Origin: Burkholderiales bacterium
Lineage (GTDB): Bacteria > Pseudomonadota > Gammaproteobacteria > Burkholderiales > Burkholderiaceae_C
Direction: 5' to 3'
Assembly (NCBI GenBank): GCA_028872015.1
Contig: JAGWLO010000001.1
Span: 62,001 to 126,000 of the forward strand
DNA length: 64,000 nucleotides
Both the position numbers and the translations under genes were made by a program. Position 1 is the first letter of the stretch. Every line of letters starts with the position of its first letter. Below, in pieces: positions 37,191 through 46,824 of the stretch. The notes under the pieces are model-generated. The model saw nothing but the letters and a program-made list of their open reading frames with translations, was not told where the DNA came from and searched no databases.

Positions 37191-38480
37191 ATGCCGCCCC
37201 GCCCCGCCCCACCCCGCCCCGGCCCGCAGCAGGGCGTCTCGCTGGTCGAGGCGCTGGTGGCCCTGGCCGTGATGGCCTTCGGCATGCTGGGCATCGTCGG
37301 CATCCAGGCCACGCTGCGCTTCAACGCCGACGTGGCCCGGCAGCGCTCCGAGGCGGTGCGGCTGGCGCAGCAGGCGATCGAGGACGCGCGATCGTTCGTG
37401 CAGGTGGCCCTGCCGGCCACCGCGGGCGTGCCCAACTACGCCAGTCTCGTGAACGACACCCAGGTCGTCGACGCCGGCCACGGCTACACCACCAACTACG
37501 GCGCCGTGCTGCCGGTATACGGCAGCAACACCAGCTACACCGTCAACCGCAACATCGTGGCCAGCGGCGACACCCCCGGCTCGACCGACCCGCGCATGAA
37601 GGCGCTGCAGGTCACCGTGAGCTGGACCGACCGCAGCGGCGGGCTGCAGAACGTGGTGCTGCGCACGACGCTGGAGCGCGCGGCCCCCGAGCTCGCGGGC
37701 AGCGTGGCCCTGGCCGGTGCCGTGGGTGCCGACGGCGTGCCCACGCGCTGGGCCCGGGCGCGCAACCCCAACATCCCGCGGCCGGCCGTGAATTTCGGCG
37801 ACGGCACGAGCGGCTACATCCCGCCCGGCCGAACGGTGGGCGACAGCACCGCCTTCCGCTTCGACAACCTCACCGCCATGATCACGCTGTGCTCGACCGC
37901 GGTGGCCAGCAACGAGTTGCTGAACGCACCCAGCCAGCTCAGCTGCACCGCCGCCAAGGCCTGGCCGCTGGCGGGCACGGTCAATTTCGCCAGCGCCGGC
38001 ACGGCGGCCCAGGCCGTCGCGCCCGCCGGGTCACCGCAGGCCGTGCAGGTGGGCCTGACCCAGACCTTCCCCGGCACGGGGGTCGGCGCCCCGGCCTGCT
38101 ACACGGCCCCGCCGTCGACCGCGGGCACTTCATCGCTCGGCTACCTGTGCGCCGTGCCGGTGTCCGCCAGCAGCCTGCCCGGTCTGGCCTGGTCGGGCTA
38201 CAGCTTCGTCAGCGGCACCCGCATCACCGGCGCCGCCGGCGGCTTCAGCGTCTGCCGCTACACCGCCGGCCCGCCCGCAGTCGCCTCGCGCTCCGACCTG
38301 GTGGTGCCCGCGATCGCCAACGTCCAGCACCCGCGCGCCTACCTGCGCGTCGCCGGGCCGCTGTCGGCGCAGAACTTCCTCGTCGTGCCGTATGACGATG
38401 GCGGGGTGGCCGACTGCCCCGACGGCTCGCCCCTGCCCTCGGGCAGCACGACCTACCCGCAGCCGGCCTCGGCCCCTTGA
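37191..38480 (+). CDS. pilV: PilV-family minor pilin with extended C-terminus
   Basis: A 429-aa protein. QQGVSLVEALVALAVMAFG is the prepilin site (Glu at +5) and helix, and QQAIEDARSF is typical PilV. Family members are normally about 150-200 aa; here roughly 250 further residues contain several Cys (ITLCST, LSCTAAK, PACYTAPP, YLCAVP, SVCRYT, VADCPD) that suggest a disulfide-rich ectodomain. It begins 2 bp after pilX and ends the pilin operon. No pilY1 adhesin gene follows; ribD does. Confidence 0.8.
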   Translation: MPPRPAPPRPGPQQGVSLVEALVALAVMAFGMLGIVGIQATLRFNADVARQRSEAVRLAQQAIEDARSFVQVALPATAGVPNYASLVNDTQVVDAGHGYTTNYGAVLPVYGSNTSYTVNRNIVASGDTPGSTDPRMKALQVTVSWTDRSGGLQNVVLRTTLERAAPELAGSVALAGAVGADGVPTRWARARNPNIPRPAVNFGDGTSGYIPPGRTVGDSTAFRFDNLTAMITLCSTAVASNELLNAPSQLSCTAAKAWPLAGTVNFASAGTAAQAVAPAGSPQAVQVGLTQTFPGTGVGAPACYTAPPSTAGTSSLGYLCAVPVSASSLPGLAWSGYSFVSGTRITGAAGGFSVCRYTAGPPAVASRSDLVVPAIANVQHPRAYLRVAGPLSAQNFLVVPYDDGGVADCPDGSPLPSGSTTYPQPASAP

Positions 38481-38520
38481 GGCCGCTGCCGCGGCAGGCG
38501 GCGCCTACACTGGGCGGGCC

Positions 38521-39678
38521 GTGCCCATCGACACCGATCTCCGCCTGGATTCCCCCCCCGATCCTGCACTCGACCTGACGCGGCTGGACCAGGCGCTGGC
38601 CCTGGCCGAATCCGCCATCGGCGTGACCGAGCCCAACCCGCGCGTGGGCTGCGTCATCGGCCGGGCGGACGGGCGCGTGCTGGGCACCGGCGCCACGCAG
38701 CAGGCGGGTGGCCCGCATGCCGAGGTGATGGCCCTGCGCGATGCTGCCGCGACCGGGCAATCGGTGCGCGGCGCCACCGCCTGGGTCACGCTCGAGCCCT
38801 GCGCCCACCATGGCCGCACGCCGCCCTGTTGCGACGCACTCGTCGCCGCCGGCATCGCGCGCGTCGTCGTCGCCGTCGGCGACCCCTTCCCGCAGGTGGA
38901 CGGCCAAGGCATCGCGCGCCTGCGCGCGGCCGGCATCGCGGTCGACATGGCCGGCCCTGCCATGGCCGCCGCCGCCCGCGAGCTCAACATCGGCTTCTTC
39001 TCGCGCGTGCGGCGCGGCCGGCCCTGGGTGCGGCTGAAGATCGCGGCCTCGCTCGACGGCCGCACCGCGCTGGCCAATGGCCTCAGCCAGTGGATCACAG
39101 GCGCGGCGGCCCGCGTCGACGGCCATGCCTGGCGCCGGCGCGCCTCGGCCGTGCTCACCGGCATCGGCACCGTGCGCGACGACGATCCGCGGCTGGACGT
39201 GCGCGCCGTGCCCACCGTGCTGCAGCCGCTGCGCGTGGTGGTCGACTCCAGGCTCGAGACGCCGGCCACGGCCCGCCTGCTCGACCCGCCCGGCCGCGGC
39301 GTGTGGATCTTCGCCGCCACCGACGACGCCGCGCGCCGGGCCGCGCTCGCCGCGCGCGGCGCCGAGGTGATCGTGCTGCCCGATCCGCGCGGCAAGGTCG
39401 ACCTGGCCGCCATGCTGCAGGCCCTGGCCGGACGCGGCGTCAACGAGCTGCATGTCGAGGCCGGCGAACGGCTCAACGCCTCGCTGCTGCGCGCCGGGCT
39501 GGTGGACGAGCTGCTGGTCTACCTGGCACCCAGACTCATCGGCCCCGGGCGCGACATGGCCGCACTGCCGGCGCTGCAGGCGCTGGAGGGTGCGCTGCCG
39601 TTCCGCTTCATCGAGATGCAGGCCGTGGGCGACGACATCCGCCTGCGGGCGCGACCACCCGACCGCGAGGTCTTCTAG
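38521..39678 (+). CDS. ribD: Bifunctional riboflavin deaminase/reductase RibD
   Basis: A 385-aa enzyme for two steps of riboflavin synthesis. The deaminase domain has the zinc ligands and catalytic Glu in GGPHAEVMAL and PCAHHGRTPPC. The reductase domain follows from about residue 160 (KIAASLDGRTAL, GIGTVRDDDPRL, ELHVEAGERLNASLL). Start is GTG 38521. It lies 40 bp after the pilin operon. A riboflavin synthase gene, often next in Burkholderiales, is absent. Confidence 0.95.
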   Translation: MPIDTDLRLDSPPDPALDLTRLDQALALAESAIGVTEPNPRVGCVIGRADGRVLGTGATQQAGGPHAEVMALRDAAATGQSVRGATAWVTLEPCAHHGRTPPCCDALVAAGIARVVVAVGDPFPQVDGQGIARLRAAGIAVDMAGPAMAAAARELNIGFFSRVRRGRPWVRLKIAASLDGRTALANGLSQWITGAAARVDGHAWRRRASAVLTGIGTVRDDDPRLDVRAVPTVLQPLRVVVDSRLETPATARLLDPPGRGVWIFAATDDAARRAALAARGAEVIVLPDPRGKVDLAAMLQALAGRGVNELHVEAGERLNASLLRAGLVDELLVYLAPRLIGPGRDMAALPALQALEGALPFRFIEMQAVGDDIRLRARPPDREVF

Positions 39679-39700
39679 CCGTGCCACCTACAATCGCGGC

Positions 39701-40801
39701 ATGTCGATGGCCCCCATTCCCGAGCTCGTCGCCGAGCTGGCAGCCGGCCGCATGGTCATCCTCGTCGACGAGGAAGACCGCGAGAACGAAGGCGATCTGG
39801 TCCTGGCCGCCGAGCACGTCACGCCCGAGGCCGTGAACTTCATGGCCCGCCACGCGCGCGGCCTGATCTGCCTCACGCTCACGCGCGAGCGCTGCGAGCG
39901 GCTGCAGCTGCCGCCGATGGCGGCCCGCAACGGCACCAAGCACGGCACCGCGTTCACGGTCTCGATCGAGGCCGCCACCGGCGTCACCACCGGCATCTCG
40001 GCCGCCGACCGCGCGCGCACCATCCAGGCCGCGGTGGCGCGCGAAGCCAGGCCCTCCGACCTGGTGCAGCCCGGCCACGTGTTCCCGCTGCAGGCGCAGG
40101 ACGGCGGCGTGCTCATGCGCGCCGGCCACACCGAGGCCGGCTGCGATCTCGCCGGCATGGCCGGCCTGCTGCCCGCGGCCGTGATCTGCGAGGTGATGAA
40201 GGACGACGGCACGATGGCGCGCCTGCCCGACCTGCAGGTCTTCGCGCGCGAGCACGGCCTGAAGATCGGCACCATCGCCGACCTCATCGGCTACCGCAGC
40301 CGCAACGAGACCCTGATCGAGGCCGGCGGCCAGCGCCTGCTGCGCACGCCGATGGGCGACTTCACCTGCCACGCCTTCCGCGACAAGGGCGGCGGCGTGC
40401 ACCTGGCGCTGACGCACGGCCGCTGGCAGCCGGGCGACGAAGTGCCGGTGCGCGTGCACGAGCCCTTCACCGCCTTCGACCTGCTCGACGCCGGCGGCAC
40501 CGGCCATTCGTGGCCCCTGCCGGCCGCGCTGCAGCGCCTGCGCAGCGGCCCCTGCGGCGTGGCCGTGCTGCTCAACTGCAGCGCCGATGCCACCATGCTG
40601 CTGGCCCAGGTGGCGCCGGCCCCGGCCGCCCCGGCCGCCGCGCCGCGGGCCCAGATGGACCTGCGCACCTACGGCGTGGGCGCCCAGATCCTGCGCGAGC
40701 TCGGCGTGCGCCGGATGCGCCTGCTGGGCAGCCCGCGCCGCATGCCCAGCATGGCCGGCTACGGCCTCGAGATCACCGGCTTCACGGCCGCGGCGGCCTG
40801 A
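39701..40801 (+). CDS. ribBA: RibBX: DHBP synthase with degenerate GTP-cyclohydrolase II domain
   Basis: A 366-aa protein. The N-terminal domain is complete 3,4-dihydroxy-2-butanone-4-phosphate synthase: [24 protein letters not shown] and GTMARLPDL. The C-terminal domain resembles GTP cyclohydrolase II ([29 protein letters not shown]), but the zinc-binding Cys cluster expected after VRVHEPFT is missing. It therefore should not have GCH II activity and matches the RibBX type. A separate RibA is then needed elsewhere. It overlaps ribH by 1 bp. Confidence 0.93.
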   Translation: MSMAPIPELVAELAAGRMVILVDEEDRENEGDLVLAAEHVTPEAVNFMARHARGLICLTLTRERCERLQLPPMAARNGTKHGTAFTVSIEAATGVTTGISAADRARTIQAAVAREARPSDLVQPGHVFPLQAQDGGVLMRAGHTEAGCDLAGMAGLLPAAVICEVMKDDGTMARLPDLQVFAREHGLKIGTIADLIGYRSRNETLIEAGGQRLLRTPMGDFTCHAFRDKGGGVHLALTHGRWQPGDEVPVRVHEPFTAFDLLDAGGTGHSWPLPAALQRLRSGPCGVAVLLNCSADATMLLAQVAPAPAAPAAAPRAQMDLRTYGVGAQILRELGVRRMRLLGSPRRMPSMAGYGLEITGFTAAAA

Positions 40802-41265
40802 TGCAGACCCTCGACCAGGGCAGTGCCGGCGAGCTGAACGGCGAAGGCCTGCGCATCGCCATCGTGCGCGCCCGCTTCAACGATGCGCTGACCAGCCGCC
40901 TGGCCGCCGCCTGCCTGAGCGAGCTCGATCGCCTCGAAGTCGATGCCGGCGACATCAAGCACGTGGTGGTGCCGGGCGCGCTCGAGATCCCGGTGGTGCT
41001 GAAGGCGCTGGCCGAGTCGGGCGAGTTCGACGCCCTGATCGCGCTGGGCTGCGTCATCCGCGGCGAGACCTACCACTTCGAGCTGGTGGCCAACGAAAGC
41101 GGCGCCGGCATCACCCGCGTCGCGCTCGACCACCAGGTCCCGATCGCCAACGCCGTGCTCACGGTCGAGAACGAGGCCCAGGCCTGGGCCCGCGCCGACG
41201 ACAAGGGCCGCGACGCGGCGCGGGTCGCGGTGGAGATGGCCAACCTGCTGGACGACCTGGCGTGA
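40801..41265 (+). CDS. ribH: 6,7-dimethyl-8-ribityllumazine synthase
   Basis: A 154-aa lumazine synthase that condenses the RibD and RibB products. [14 protein letters not shown] binds substrate, [14 protein letters not shown] and [17 protein letters not shown] carry the phosphate-binding and catalytic residues, and the family length is exact. It starts within the stop of ribBX (TGATG) and its stop overlaps nusB (GTGA), so it is translationally coupled on both sides. Confidence 0.97.
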   Translation: MQTLDQGSAGELNGEGLRIAIVRARFNDALTSRLAAACLSELDRLEVDAGDIKHVVVPGALEIPVVLKALAESGEFDALIALGCVIRGETYHFELVANESGAGITRVALDHQVPIANAVLTVENEAQAWARADDKGRDAARVAVEMANLLDDLA

Positions 41266-41780
41266 GCGCCCAGACCGAACCCGTGCCGGAGCCGGCCCCG
41301 GCGCCCTCCTCCGTCCCCGCCGCCACCGCCCCGGCCCGGCGCGCGCCGCCGAAATCGGCGCGCCGCCGCTCGCGCGAGCTGGCCATGCAGGGCCTGTACG
41401 AATGGCTGATCGGCGGCGGCGATGGCGCGGCGATCGAGGCCCACATCCACGAGATGGACGGCTTCGGCAAGGCCGACCGCGCCCATTTCGACGCCCTGCT
41501 GCACGGCAGCATCGCGCAGGCCGCGGCGCTGGACGCGGTGCTCGCGCGCCATGTCGACCGCAAGACCACGCTGCTGTCGCCCGTGGAGCACGCGGTGCTG
41601 ATGATCGGCGTCTACGAGCTGACCCATTGCATCGAGGTGCCCTGGCGCGTGGTCATCAACGAAGCGGTGGAACTGGCCAAGACCTTCGGCGGCACCGACG
41701 GCCACAAGTACGTCAACGGCGTGCTCGACAAGTGCGCCGCCGAGCTGCGCCCCGACGAGGCGCGGCCGGCGCGCCGATGA
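41262..41780 (+). CDS. nusB: Transcription antitermination factor NusB
   Basis: A 172-aa RNA-binding protein that works with NusE at boxA for rRNA antitermination. It has [16 protein letters not shown] near the start of the fold, [17 protein letters not shown], and [27 protein letters not shown], which is the family signature. The first 35 residues form a Pro/Ala-rich extension. GTG start overlaps the ribH stop. The downstream aminotransferase overlaps its stop by 4 bp. Confidence 0.96.
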   Translation: MSAQTEPVPEPAPAPSSVPAATAPARRAPPKSARRRSRELAMQGLYEWLIGGGDGAAIEAHIHEMDGFGKADRAHFDALLHGSIAQAAALDAVLARHVDRKTTLLSPVEHAVLMIGVYELTHCIEVPWRVVINEAVELAKTFGGTDGHKYVNGVLDKCAAELRPDEARPARR

Positions 41781-42988
41781 TTCGCACCGCCGGCCGGCTC
41801 GAGCACATCGAGCCGTTCTACGTCATGGAGTGCGCCAAGGCGGCCGAGGCCATCGCGCACAGCCCGGCCTGCGACCCGGCGCAGGGCGGCGAGCGGATGA
41901 TCTTCCTGAACATCGGCGAGCCCGATTTCGGCGCCGCGCCGGCCGTGCTGCGGGCCGCCGAGCAGGCGCTGCAGCGCGGCCGGTTGCCCTACACCCCCGC
42001 CACCGGGCTGCCGGCGCTGCGCGAGCGCATCGCGGCCTGGTATGGCAGCCGCTTCGGGCTGCGCATCGCGCCCGAGCGCATCGTCGTCACGGCCGGCGCG
42101 TCGGCGGCGCTGCAGCTGGCCTGCCTGGCCCTGTTCGAGCCCGGCGACGAGGTGCTGATGCCCGACCCCAGCTACCCGTGCAACCGGCATTTCGTGGCCG
42201 CGGCGGGCGCGACGGCGCGATTGCTGCCGGCCGGCGCCGGGGCCCGCTTCCAGCTCGACGCAGCCTCGGTGGCGGCCCAGTGGCGGCCGGCCACGCGCGG
42301 CGTGCTGCTGGCGTCGCCCGGCAACCCCACGGGCACCTCGATCGCGACCGCCGAGATGGCGGCCATCGCCCGCGCCGTGCGCGACCGCGGTGGCGTGACG
42401 CTGGTCGACGAGATCTACCTGGGCCTCAGCTTCGACGCGGCCTACGGCCACAGCGCCCTGGGCCTGGCCGACGGCCTGGGCGAGGACATCGTCTGCATCA
42501 ACAGCTTCAGCAAGTATTTCGGCATGACGGGCTGGCGCCTGGGCTGGCTGGTGCTGCCGCCCGCCCTCGTGGGGCCCGTGGAGCGGCTGGCGCAGAACCT
42601 CTACATCTGCCCCAGCACGCTGGCGCAGCAGGCGGCGCTGGCCTGCTTCGAGCCCGCCTCGATCGCCGAGTGCGAGCGCCGCCGCGACGAGCTGCGGGCC
42701 CGCCGCGACGTGGTGGTGCCGGCCCTGCGCGCGCTGGGGCTGGACGTGCCGGTCGCGCCCGACGGCGCCTTCTACGCCTGGTTCGACTGCTCGCGCCACA
42801 GCCCCGACAGCTGGGATTTTTGTTTCGAGATGATGCGCCGCGCGCATGTGGCGCTGACGCCGGGGCGCGACTTCGGGCCGGCCCTGGCGCAGCGCTTCGT
42901 GCGGCTGTCGTACGCCAGCGCCCTGGACGACCTGCAGCAGGCCCTGGGGCGCCTGGCGCGCGAGCTGCCCGCGCCCGCCGGGCGTTAA
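41777..42988 (+). CDS. Class I/II PLP aminotransferase
   Basis: A 403-aa aminotransferase. [14 protein letters not shown] is the typical N-terminal segment, ASPGNPTGT binds the carboxylate, DEIYLGL holds the PLP-pyridine Asp/Tyr, and [15 protein letters not shown] the Schiff-base Lys. C-terminal FVRLSYA has the substrate-carboxylate Arg. Members at this position after nusB in Burkholderiales are annotated only as aminotransferases; alanine or aromatic amino acid transamination is likely. It overlaps nusB, so probably belongs to the rib-nusB operon. Confidence 0.9.
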   Translation: MIRTAGRLEHIEPFYVMECAKAAEAIAHSPACDPAQGGERMIFLNIGEPDFGAAPAVLRAAEQALQRGRLPYTPATGLPALRERIAAWYGSRFGLRIAPERIVVTAGASAALQLACLALFEPGDEVLMPDPSYPCNRHFVAAAGATARLLPAGAGARFQLDAASVAAQWRPATRGVLLASPGNPTGTSIATAEMAAIARAVRDRGGVTLVDEIYLGLSFDAAYGHSALGLADGLGEDIVCINSFSKYFGMTGWRLGWLVLPPALVGPVERLAQNLYICPSTLAQQAALACFEPASIAECERRRDELRARRDVVVPALRALGLDVPVAPDGAFYAWFDCSRHSPDSWDFCFEMMRRAHVALTPGRDFGPALAQRFVRLSYASALDDLQQALGRLARELPAPAGR

Positions 42989-43053
42989 CTCGGCCCCATT
43001 CGCCCCGCTTTTGCAACAGCAGCACGGACGGCACCGGCATAAGCTGCGCGACT

Positions 43054-44769
43054 GTGGGCTACAACCTCTTCCAGCGGCGTGGGCGCGCGCGCGGCGATGC
43101 GCCGATCACCGACTTCGCCGCCACCGTCGTGTCGGTGCCCGACGGCGCGGCCGACCGCACGAGCGAGGACGCGAACGACGGCCTGCACGAGCACACCGGC
43201 GGTAGCGCCAGCGACGCCGCGGCCCCGCCCAGCGACCTGGGCGAAAGCCTGCCCGGCCTGGCGGCCGAAGCCGCGCTCGAGCAGCAGCCCACGCTGTCGC
43301 ACATCGGACGCTACGCGCTGAAGGGCCTGCTCGGCCAAGGCGGGCTGGGACAGGTGCACGAGGCCTGGGATCCGCTGCTGTCGCGCACGGTGGCCGTCAA
43401 GACGCTGCAGCTCGACGCGGCGCTGCCCTCGCGCGTGGCCCTCGACGGGCTGTTCCTGAACGAAGCCCGTGCTGCCGCCGGGCTGTCGCACCCGCACATC
43501 GTCACCGTGCACGACGCCGGCCTGTCGGCGCAAGGCGTGTACATCGCGATGGAGCGGCTGCGCGGCTGCGACCTGCGCCAGCGCCTGGCTCTGGGCTGGA
43601 AACCCACCCCGGCCCAGGCGGCCCAGCTCGTGCGCCGGGTGGCCGACGCGCTGGCCTACGCCCACGCGCGCGGCGTGGTGCATTGCGACATCAAGCCGGC
43701 CAACATCTTTCTCGGCCGCCGCGACAAGCCCAAGGTGCTCGATTTCGGCATCGCACGCGTGGCGCGCCGCACCCCCCAGCCGAGCGAGGCCGGCCCCGAC
43801 CCCAGCCCGCTGGGCGGGCTGGTGGCGGGCTCGCCGCACTACCTGGCGCCCGAGCAGCTGCAGGGCGGCGAGGTCGATGCCCGCACCGACATCCATGCCC
43901 TGGGCGTCGTGTTCTACGAGCTGCTGACGCTGCGCAAGGCCTACAGCGGCGACAGCCTCGAGCAGATCACCACCGCCGTGCTGACCAACCACCCGGCGCC
44001 GGCGCACGAATTGCGCTCGGGCGTGCCGCGTCGGCTGTCGGCCATCGCCGCCAAGGCCATGGCACGCGAGCCCGCCGAACGCTATGCCAGCGCCGCCGAC
44101 ATGGCCGCGGACCTGCGCCAGTGGCTGGATCGCCACCCGCCCGAGCCGGCCGTCGATCCCGTCTCGTTGCCGGCCGGCAGCGACGACGCCGCTGCGCCCC
44201 CGGTCGCCCGGCGTGGCGTGCGCAGCCGCTTCCTGCAGCGGCGCCTGCTCTGGGGCGCCGTGGCCCTGGCCGGCGCCGGCAGCCTGGCCACCTTCGCGGT
44301 GGTGCTGAAGCCGGCAGCGCGGGTGGCCCGGCCGGCGCTGGCCAGCCCCGCCGCCGGACTGCCGCTGCCCGCGCCCGGACCGGCGCTGACCGCAGGCACA
44401 GCCGCTGCCCGGGCTTCGGCGGCAGCCTCGGCAGCCGCCGAAGCCGCCACCACCTTGGCCGCCGCAACGCCGCCGCCTGCGGCGAAGGCGGCGCGGCCGC
44501 TGCGGCATGTCAAGCGGCCCGTGACCGCGGCGTCGCACCCGGCGCCGCCGGCGCCGGCCCCGGGCAGCGTGCAGCTCGCGATCAGCCCCTGGGGCCAGAT
44601 CGAGGTCGACGGCGCCCCCGCCGGCACCACCCCGCCGCTGGCCCGCCTGACGCTGGCCCCGGGCGCGCACCGGATCACCGTGCGCAACGCCGACTTCGCG
44701 CCCTACACGGTCACGGTGCAGGTGGGGGCCGACAAGCCGGTGACCGTGCGCCACCAGTTCGGCTCATGA
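43054..44769 (+). CDS. Membrane Ser/Thr protein kinase with PEGA domain
   Basis: A 571-aa Hanks-type kinase. After an 80-residue flexible N-terminus: Gly loop [15 protein letters not shown] Lys, catalytic [11 protein letters not shown] (Cys instead of Arg before Asp, so a non-RD kinase), LDFGIAR and [11 protein letters not shown] transmembrane helix (about 400-420) separates it from an Ala/Pro-rich linker and a C-terminal periplasmic PEGA domain (about 508-571, [19 protein letters not shown]). GTG 43054 is used as start, without a strong ribosome site. It overlaps the downstream lipoprotein by 4 bp. PEGA kinases (PpkA-like) occur in type VI secretion control, but no T6SS core genes are here. 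Confidence 0.9.
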   Translation: MGYNLFQRRGRARGDAPITDFAATVVSVPDGAADRTSEDANDGLHEHTGGSASDAAAPPSDLGESLPGLAAEAALEQQPTLSHIGRYALKGLLGQGGLGQVHEAWDPLLSRTVAVKTLQLDAALPSRVALDGLFLNEARAAAGLSHPHIVTVHDAGLSAQGVYIAMERLRGCDLRQRLALGWKPTPAQAAQLVRRVADALAYAHARGVVHCDIKPANIFLGRRDKPKVLDFGIARVARRTPQPSEAGPDPSPLGGLVAGSPHYLAPEQLQGGEVDARTDIHALGVVFYELLTLRKAYSGDSLEQITTAVLTNHPAPAHELRSGVPRRLSAIAAKAMAREPAERYASAADMAADLRQWLDRHPPEPAVDPVSLPAGSDDAAAPPVARRGVRSRFLQRRLLWGAVALAGAGSLATFAVVLKPAARVARPALASPAAGLPLPAPGPALTAGTAAARASAAASAAAEAATTLAAATPPPAAKAARPLRHVKRPVTAASHPAPPAPAPGSVQLAISPWGQIEVDGAPAGTTPPLARLTLAPGAHRITVRNADFAPYTVTVQVGADKPVTVRHQFGS

Positions 44770-45182
44770 CACGCCCGCCCGGCAGCCGCACCCGCCGGCT
44801 CGCCCTGGCCGCGGCACTGGCGCTGCTGGCGGCCGGCTGCGCCACGCCGCCGCCGCCACCGCCACCGCCACCGGGCCTGACCGAGCTGATCGAACGTCCG
44901 GCCGAGCGCGCGCTGTTCGACGGCATGCGCGCCTACGACGACGGCCAGTACCGGCAGGCCGAGACCGCGCTGCGGCAGGCGCTCGCTGCGGGCCTGCGCA
45001 ACGGCCGCGACCGTGCCAGCGCACACAAGCTGCTGGCCTTCATCACCTGCACCAGCGACCGGCTGGCCGAATGCGAGGCCGAGTTCCGCGCCGCGCGCGC
45101 GGCCGACCCCGGCTTCACGCTCAGCCGCTCCGAGGCCGGCCATCCGGTCTGGGGGCCGGTTTACCGCAAGGTCCTGCCGTAG
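44766..45182 (+). CDS. TssQ-like TPR lipoprotein
   Basis: A 138-aa lipoprotein with lipobox AAGC (Cys about 26) followed by a poly-Pro run. The mature part has a TPR-like pair ([30 protein letters not shown]) and the conserved ending [16 protein letters not shown]. This matches my recollection of the TssQ-family lipoproteins found with T6SS genes of Burkholderiales. The start overlaps the kinase stop (ATGA). It may be an outer-membrane sensor or partner of the PEGA kinase. Confidence 0.65.
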   Translation: MTRPPGSRTRRLALAAALALLAAGCATPPPPPPPPPGLTELIERPAERALFDGMRAYDDGQYRQAETALRQALAAGLRNGRDRASAHKLLAFITCTSDRLAECEAEFRAARAADPGFTLSRSEAGHPVWGPVYRKVLP

Positions 45183-45223
45183 CGCGGGGCCGCCTGGATG
45201 CGGGCGGCATAATCAGGCCGCCG

Positions 45224-45661
45224 ATGCCGCCCACTGCACCCTCCCCCGCACCGTCCGCCGCACCGCCCACCGCCTACCGCCACGCCATGCGGGTGTACTG
45301 GGAAGATACCGACGCCGGCGGCGTCGTCTTCTACGCCAATTTCCTGAAATTCTTCGAGCGTGCGCGCACCGAGTGGCTGCGCGCACTCGGCGTGGGCCAG
45401 CAGCGCCTGCGCGAGCAGACCGGGGCCATCTTCGTCGTCACCGACACCGCCGTGCGCTACCGCGCCCCGGCGCGGCTGGACGACCTGCTCGAGGTGACGG
45501 TGGCGCTGCGCCACCGAGGAGCGGCCTCGATGACCATCGCCCAGCAGGCCTGGCGCGGCCCCACGCTGGTGGCCGACGGCGAGATCCGCATCGGCTGCGT
45601 GGACGGCGGAACCTTCAAGCCGCGCCGCATCCCGAACGAAGTCGCTTCGACCCTGACATGA
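45224..45661 (+). CDS. ybgC: Tol-Pal system acyl-CoA thioesterase YbgC
   Basis: A 145-aa hotdog thioesterase. MRVYWEDTDAGGVVFYANFLKFFERARTEWL-type core (here seen as YWEDTDAGGVVFYANFLKFF) contains the catalytic Asp of the YbgC/4-HBT family. The first 20 residues are a Pro/Ala-rich extension. Its stop overlaps tolQ by 4 bp. YbgC is the usual first gene of tol-pal operons. Confidence 0.93.
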   Translation: MPPTAPSPAPSAAPPTAYRHAMRVYWEDTDAGGVVFYANFLKFFERARTEWLRALGVGQQRLREQTGAIFVVTDTAVRYRAPARLDDLLEVTVALRHRGAASMTIAQQAWRGPTLVADGEIRIGCVDGGTFKPRRIPNEVASTLT

Positions 45662-46359
45662 CCCAAGACCTCTCCATCACCGCCCTCATCCTGCAGGCCA
45701 GCCTGGTGGTGCAGATCGTCATGGCCGGGCTGGCCCTGACCTCGCTCACCAGCTGGACGGTGATCTTCGGCAAGGTGTTCGGTCTGCGCAAGGTGCGCGC
45801 CAGCAACGAGGAGTTCGAGCGCGAGTTCTGGTCCGGCCGCAGCCTCACCGACCTCAACCAGGCGGTCGGCCAGAAGCCCCAGACCGCACCCATGGAACGC
45901 ATCTTCGCCAGCGGCATGCGCGAGTTCCTGAAGCTGCGCGAGAAGCGGCTGGACGGCGGGGCCCAGCTCGATGGCGCGCGGCGCGCCATGCGGGCCAGCT
46001 TCCAGCGCGAGATGGACGTGATCGAGAGCCACCTCAGCTTCCTGGCCAGCGTCGGCTCGGTGAGCCCGTACGTGGGCCTGTTCGGCACCGTCTGGGGCAT
46101 CATGCACGCGTTCGTCGGCCTGTCGAACATGACCCAGGTGACGCTGGCCACCGTGGCCCCCGGCATCGCCGAGGCGCTGGTGGCCACCGCGATCGGCCTG
46201 TTCGCGGCCATCCCGGCGGTGGTGGCCTACAACCGCTTCGCGCGCGACATCGACCGCATCGCGATCCAGCTCGAGACCTTCATCGAGGAGTTCAGCAACA
46301 TCCTGCAGCGCAACGCCGGCCAGCCGGCCGGCGCCGCGGTGGGTGCCGGGAGCCGCTGA
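45658..46359 (+). CDS. tolQ: Tol-Pal proton channel subunit TolQ
   Basis: A 233-aa inner-membrane protein of the MotA/TolQ/ExbB family. Three transmembrane helices are visible at about 15-37, 130-152 and 165-190. GSVSPYVGLFGTVWGIM and PGIAEALVATAIGLFAAIPAVVAY are the signature segments with the proton-path Thr and Glu. With TolR it uses proton-motive force to energise TolA at the division septum. Coupled to ybgC and tolR by overlaps. Confidence 0.96.
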   Translation: MTQDLSITALILQASLVVQIVMAGLALTSLTSWTVIFGKVFGLRKVRASNEEFEREFWSGRSLTDLNQAVGQKPQTAPMERIFASGMREFLKLREKRLDGGAQLDGARRAMRASFQREMDVIESHLSFLASVGSVSPYVGLFGTVWGIMHAFVGLSNMTQVTLATVAPGIAEALVATAIGLFAAIPAVVAYNRFARDIDRIAIQLETFIEEFSNILQRNAGQPAGAAVGAGSR

Positions 46360-46793
46360 TGCCGGCCGTCGCTGCACGTGGCTCGGGCGGGCGCGGCCGG
46401 CGCTCGATGAACGAGATCAACATGGTGCCGTTCATCGACGTGATGCTGGTGCTGCTGATCATCTTCATGGTGACGGCGCCGCTGATCACCACCGGGGTGG
46501 TCGACCTGCCCTCGGTGGGCCAGAGCGCGCAGCGGCCGGCGCGGGTGATCGAGGTCATCGTGGGCACCGACACCCCGCTGCGCATCCGCGTCGACCAGCA
46601 GAGCCCGGCCCCGGTGACGCTGCAGCAGCTGGGCCTGCAGGTGCGCGCGCTGCAGGCCGGCGACGCGCAAGTGCCGGTGGTCATCAGCGCCGACCGCAGC
46701 GTGCGCTACGAGCGCGTGGTCGACGTGATGAACCTGCTGCAGAAGGCGCACGTGGCGCGCATCGGGCTGTCGGTCAAGCAGGGCGCGGGTTGA
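46359..46793 (+). CDS. tolR: Tol-Pal proton channel subunit TolR
   Basis: A 144-aa ExbD/TolR-family protein. NEINMVPFIDVMLVLLIIF is the single transmembrane helix with the proton-carrying Asp. The periplasmic domain ends in VVDVMNLLQKAHVARIGL. Overlaps tolQ by 1 bp (TGATG). No anomalies. Confidence 0.95.
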   Translation: MPAVAARGSGGRGRRSMNEINMVPFIDVMLVLLIIFMVTAPLITTGVVDLPSVGQSAQRPARVIEVIVGTDTPLRIRVDQQSPAPVTLQQLGLQVRALQAGDAQVPVVISADRSVRYERVVDVMNLLQKAHVARIGLSVKQGAG

Positions 46794-46824
46794 ACGGTTG
46801 AGAGGCCGGGCGACCCAGGCAACC

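Noticed and set aside
38481-38520. FMN riboswitch before ribD
   Set aside because: The gap is only 40 bp and no conserved FMN-aptamer block is seen upstream of ribD or ribBX.
43054-45182. Type VI secretion cluster
   Set aside because: Only the kinase and TssQ-like lipoprotein are present; no TssB/C, Hcp, VgrG, ClpV or TssM genes are in the window.
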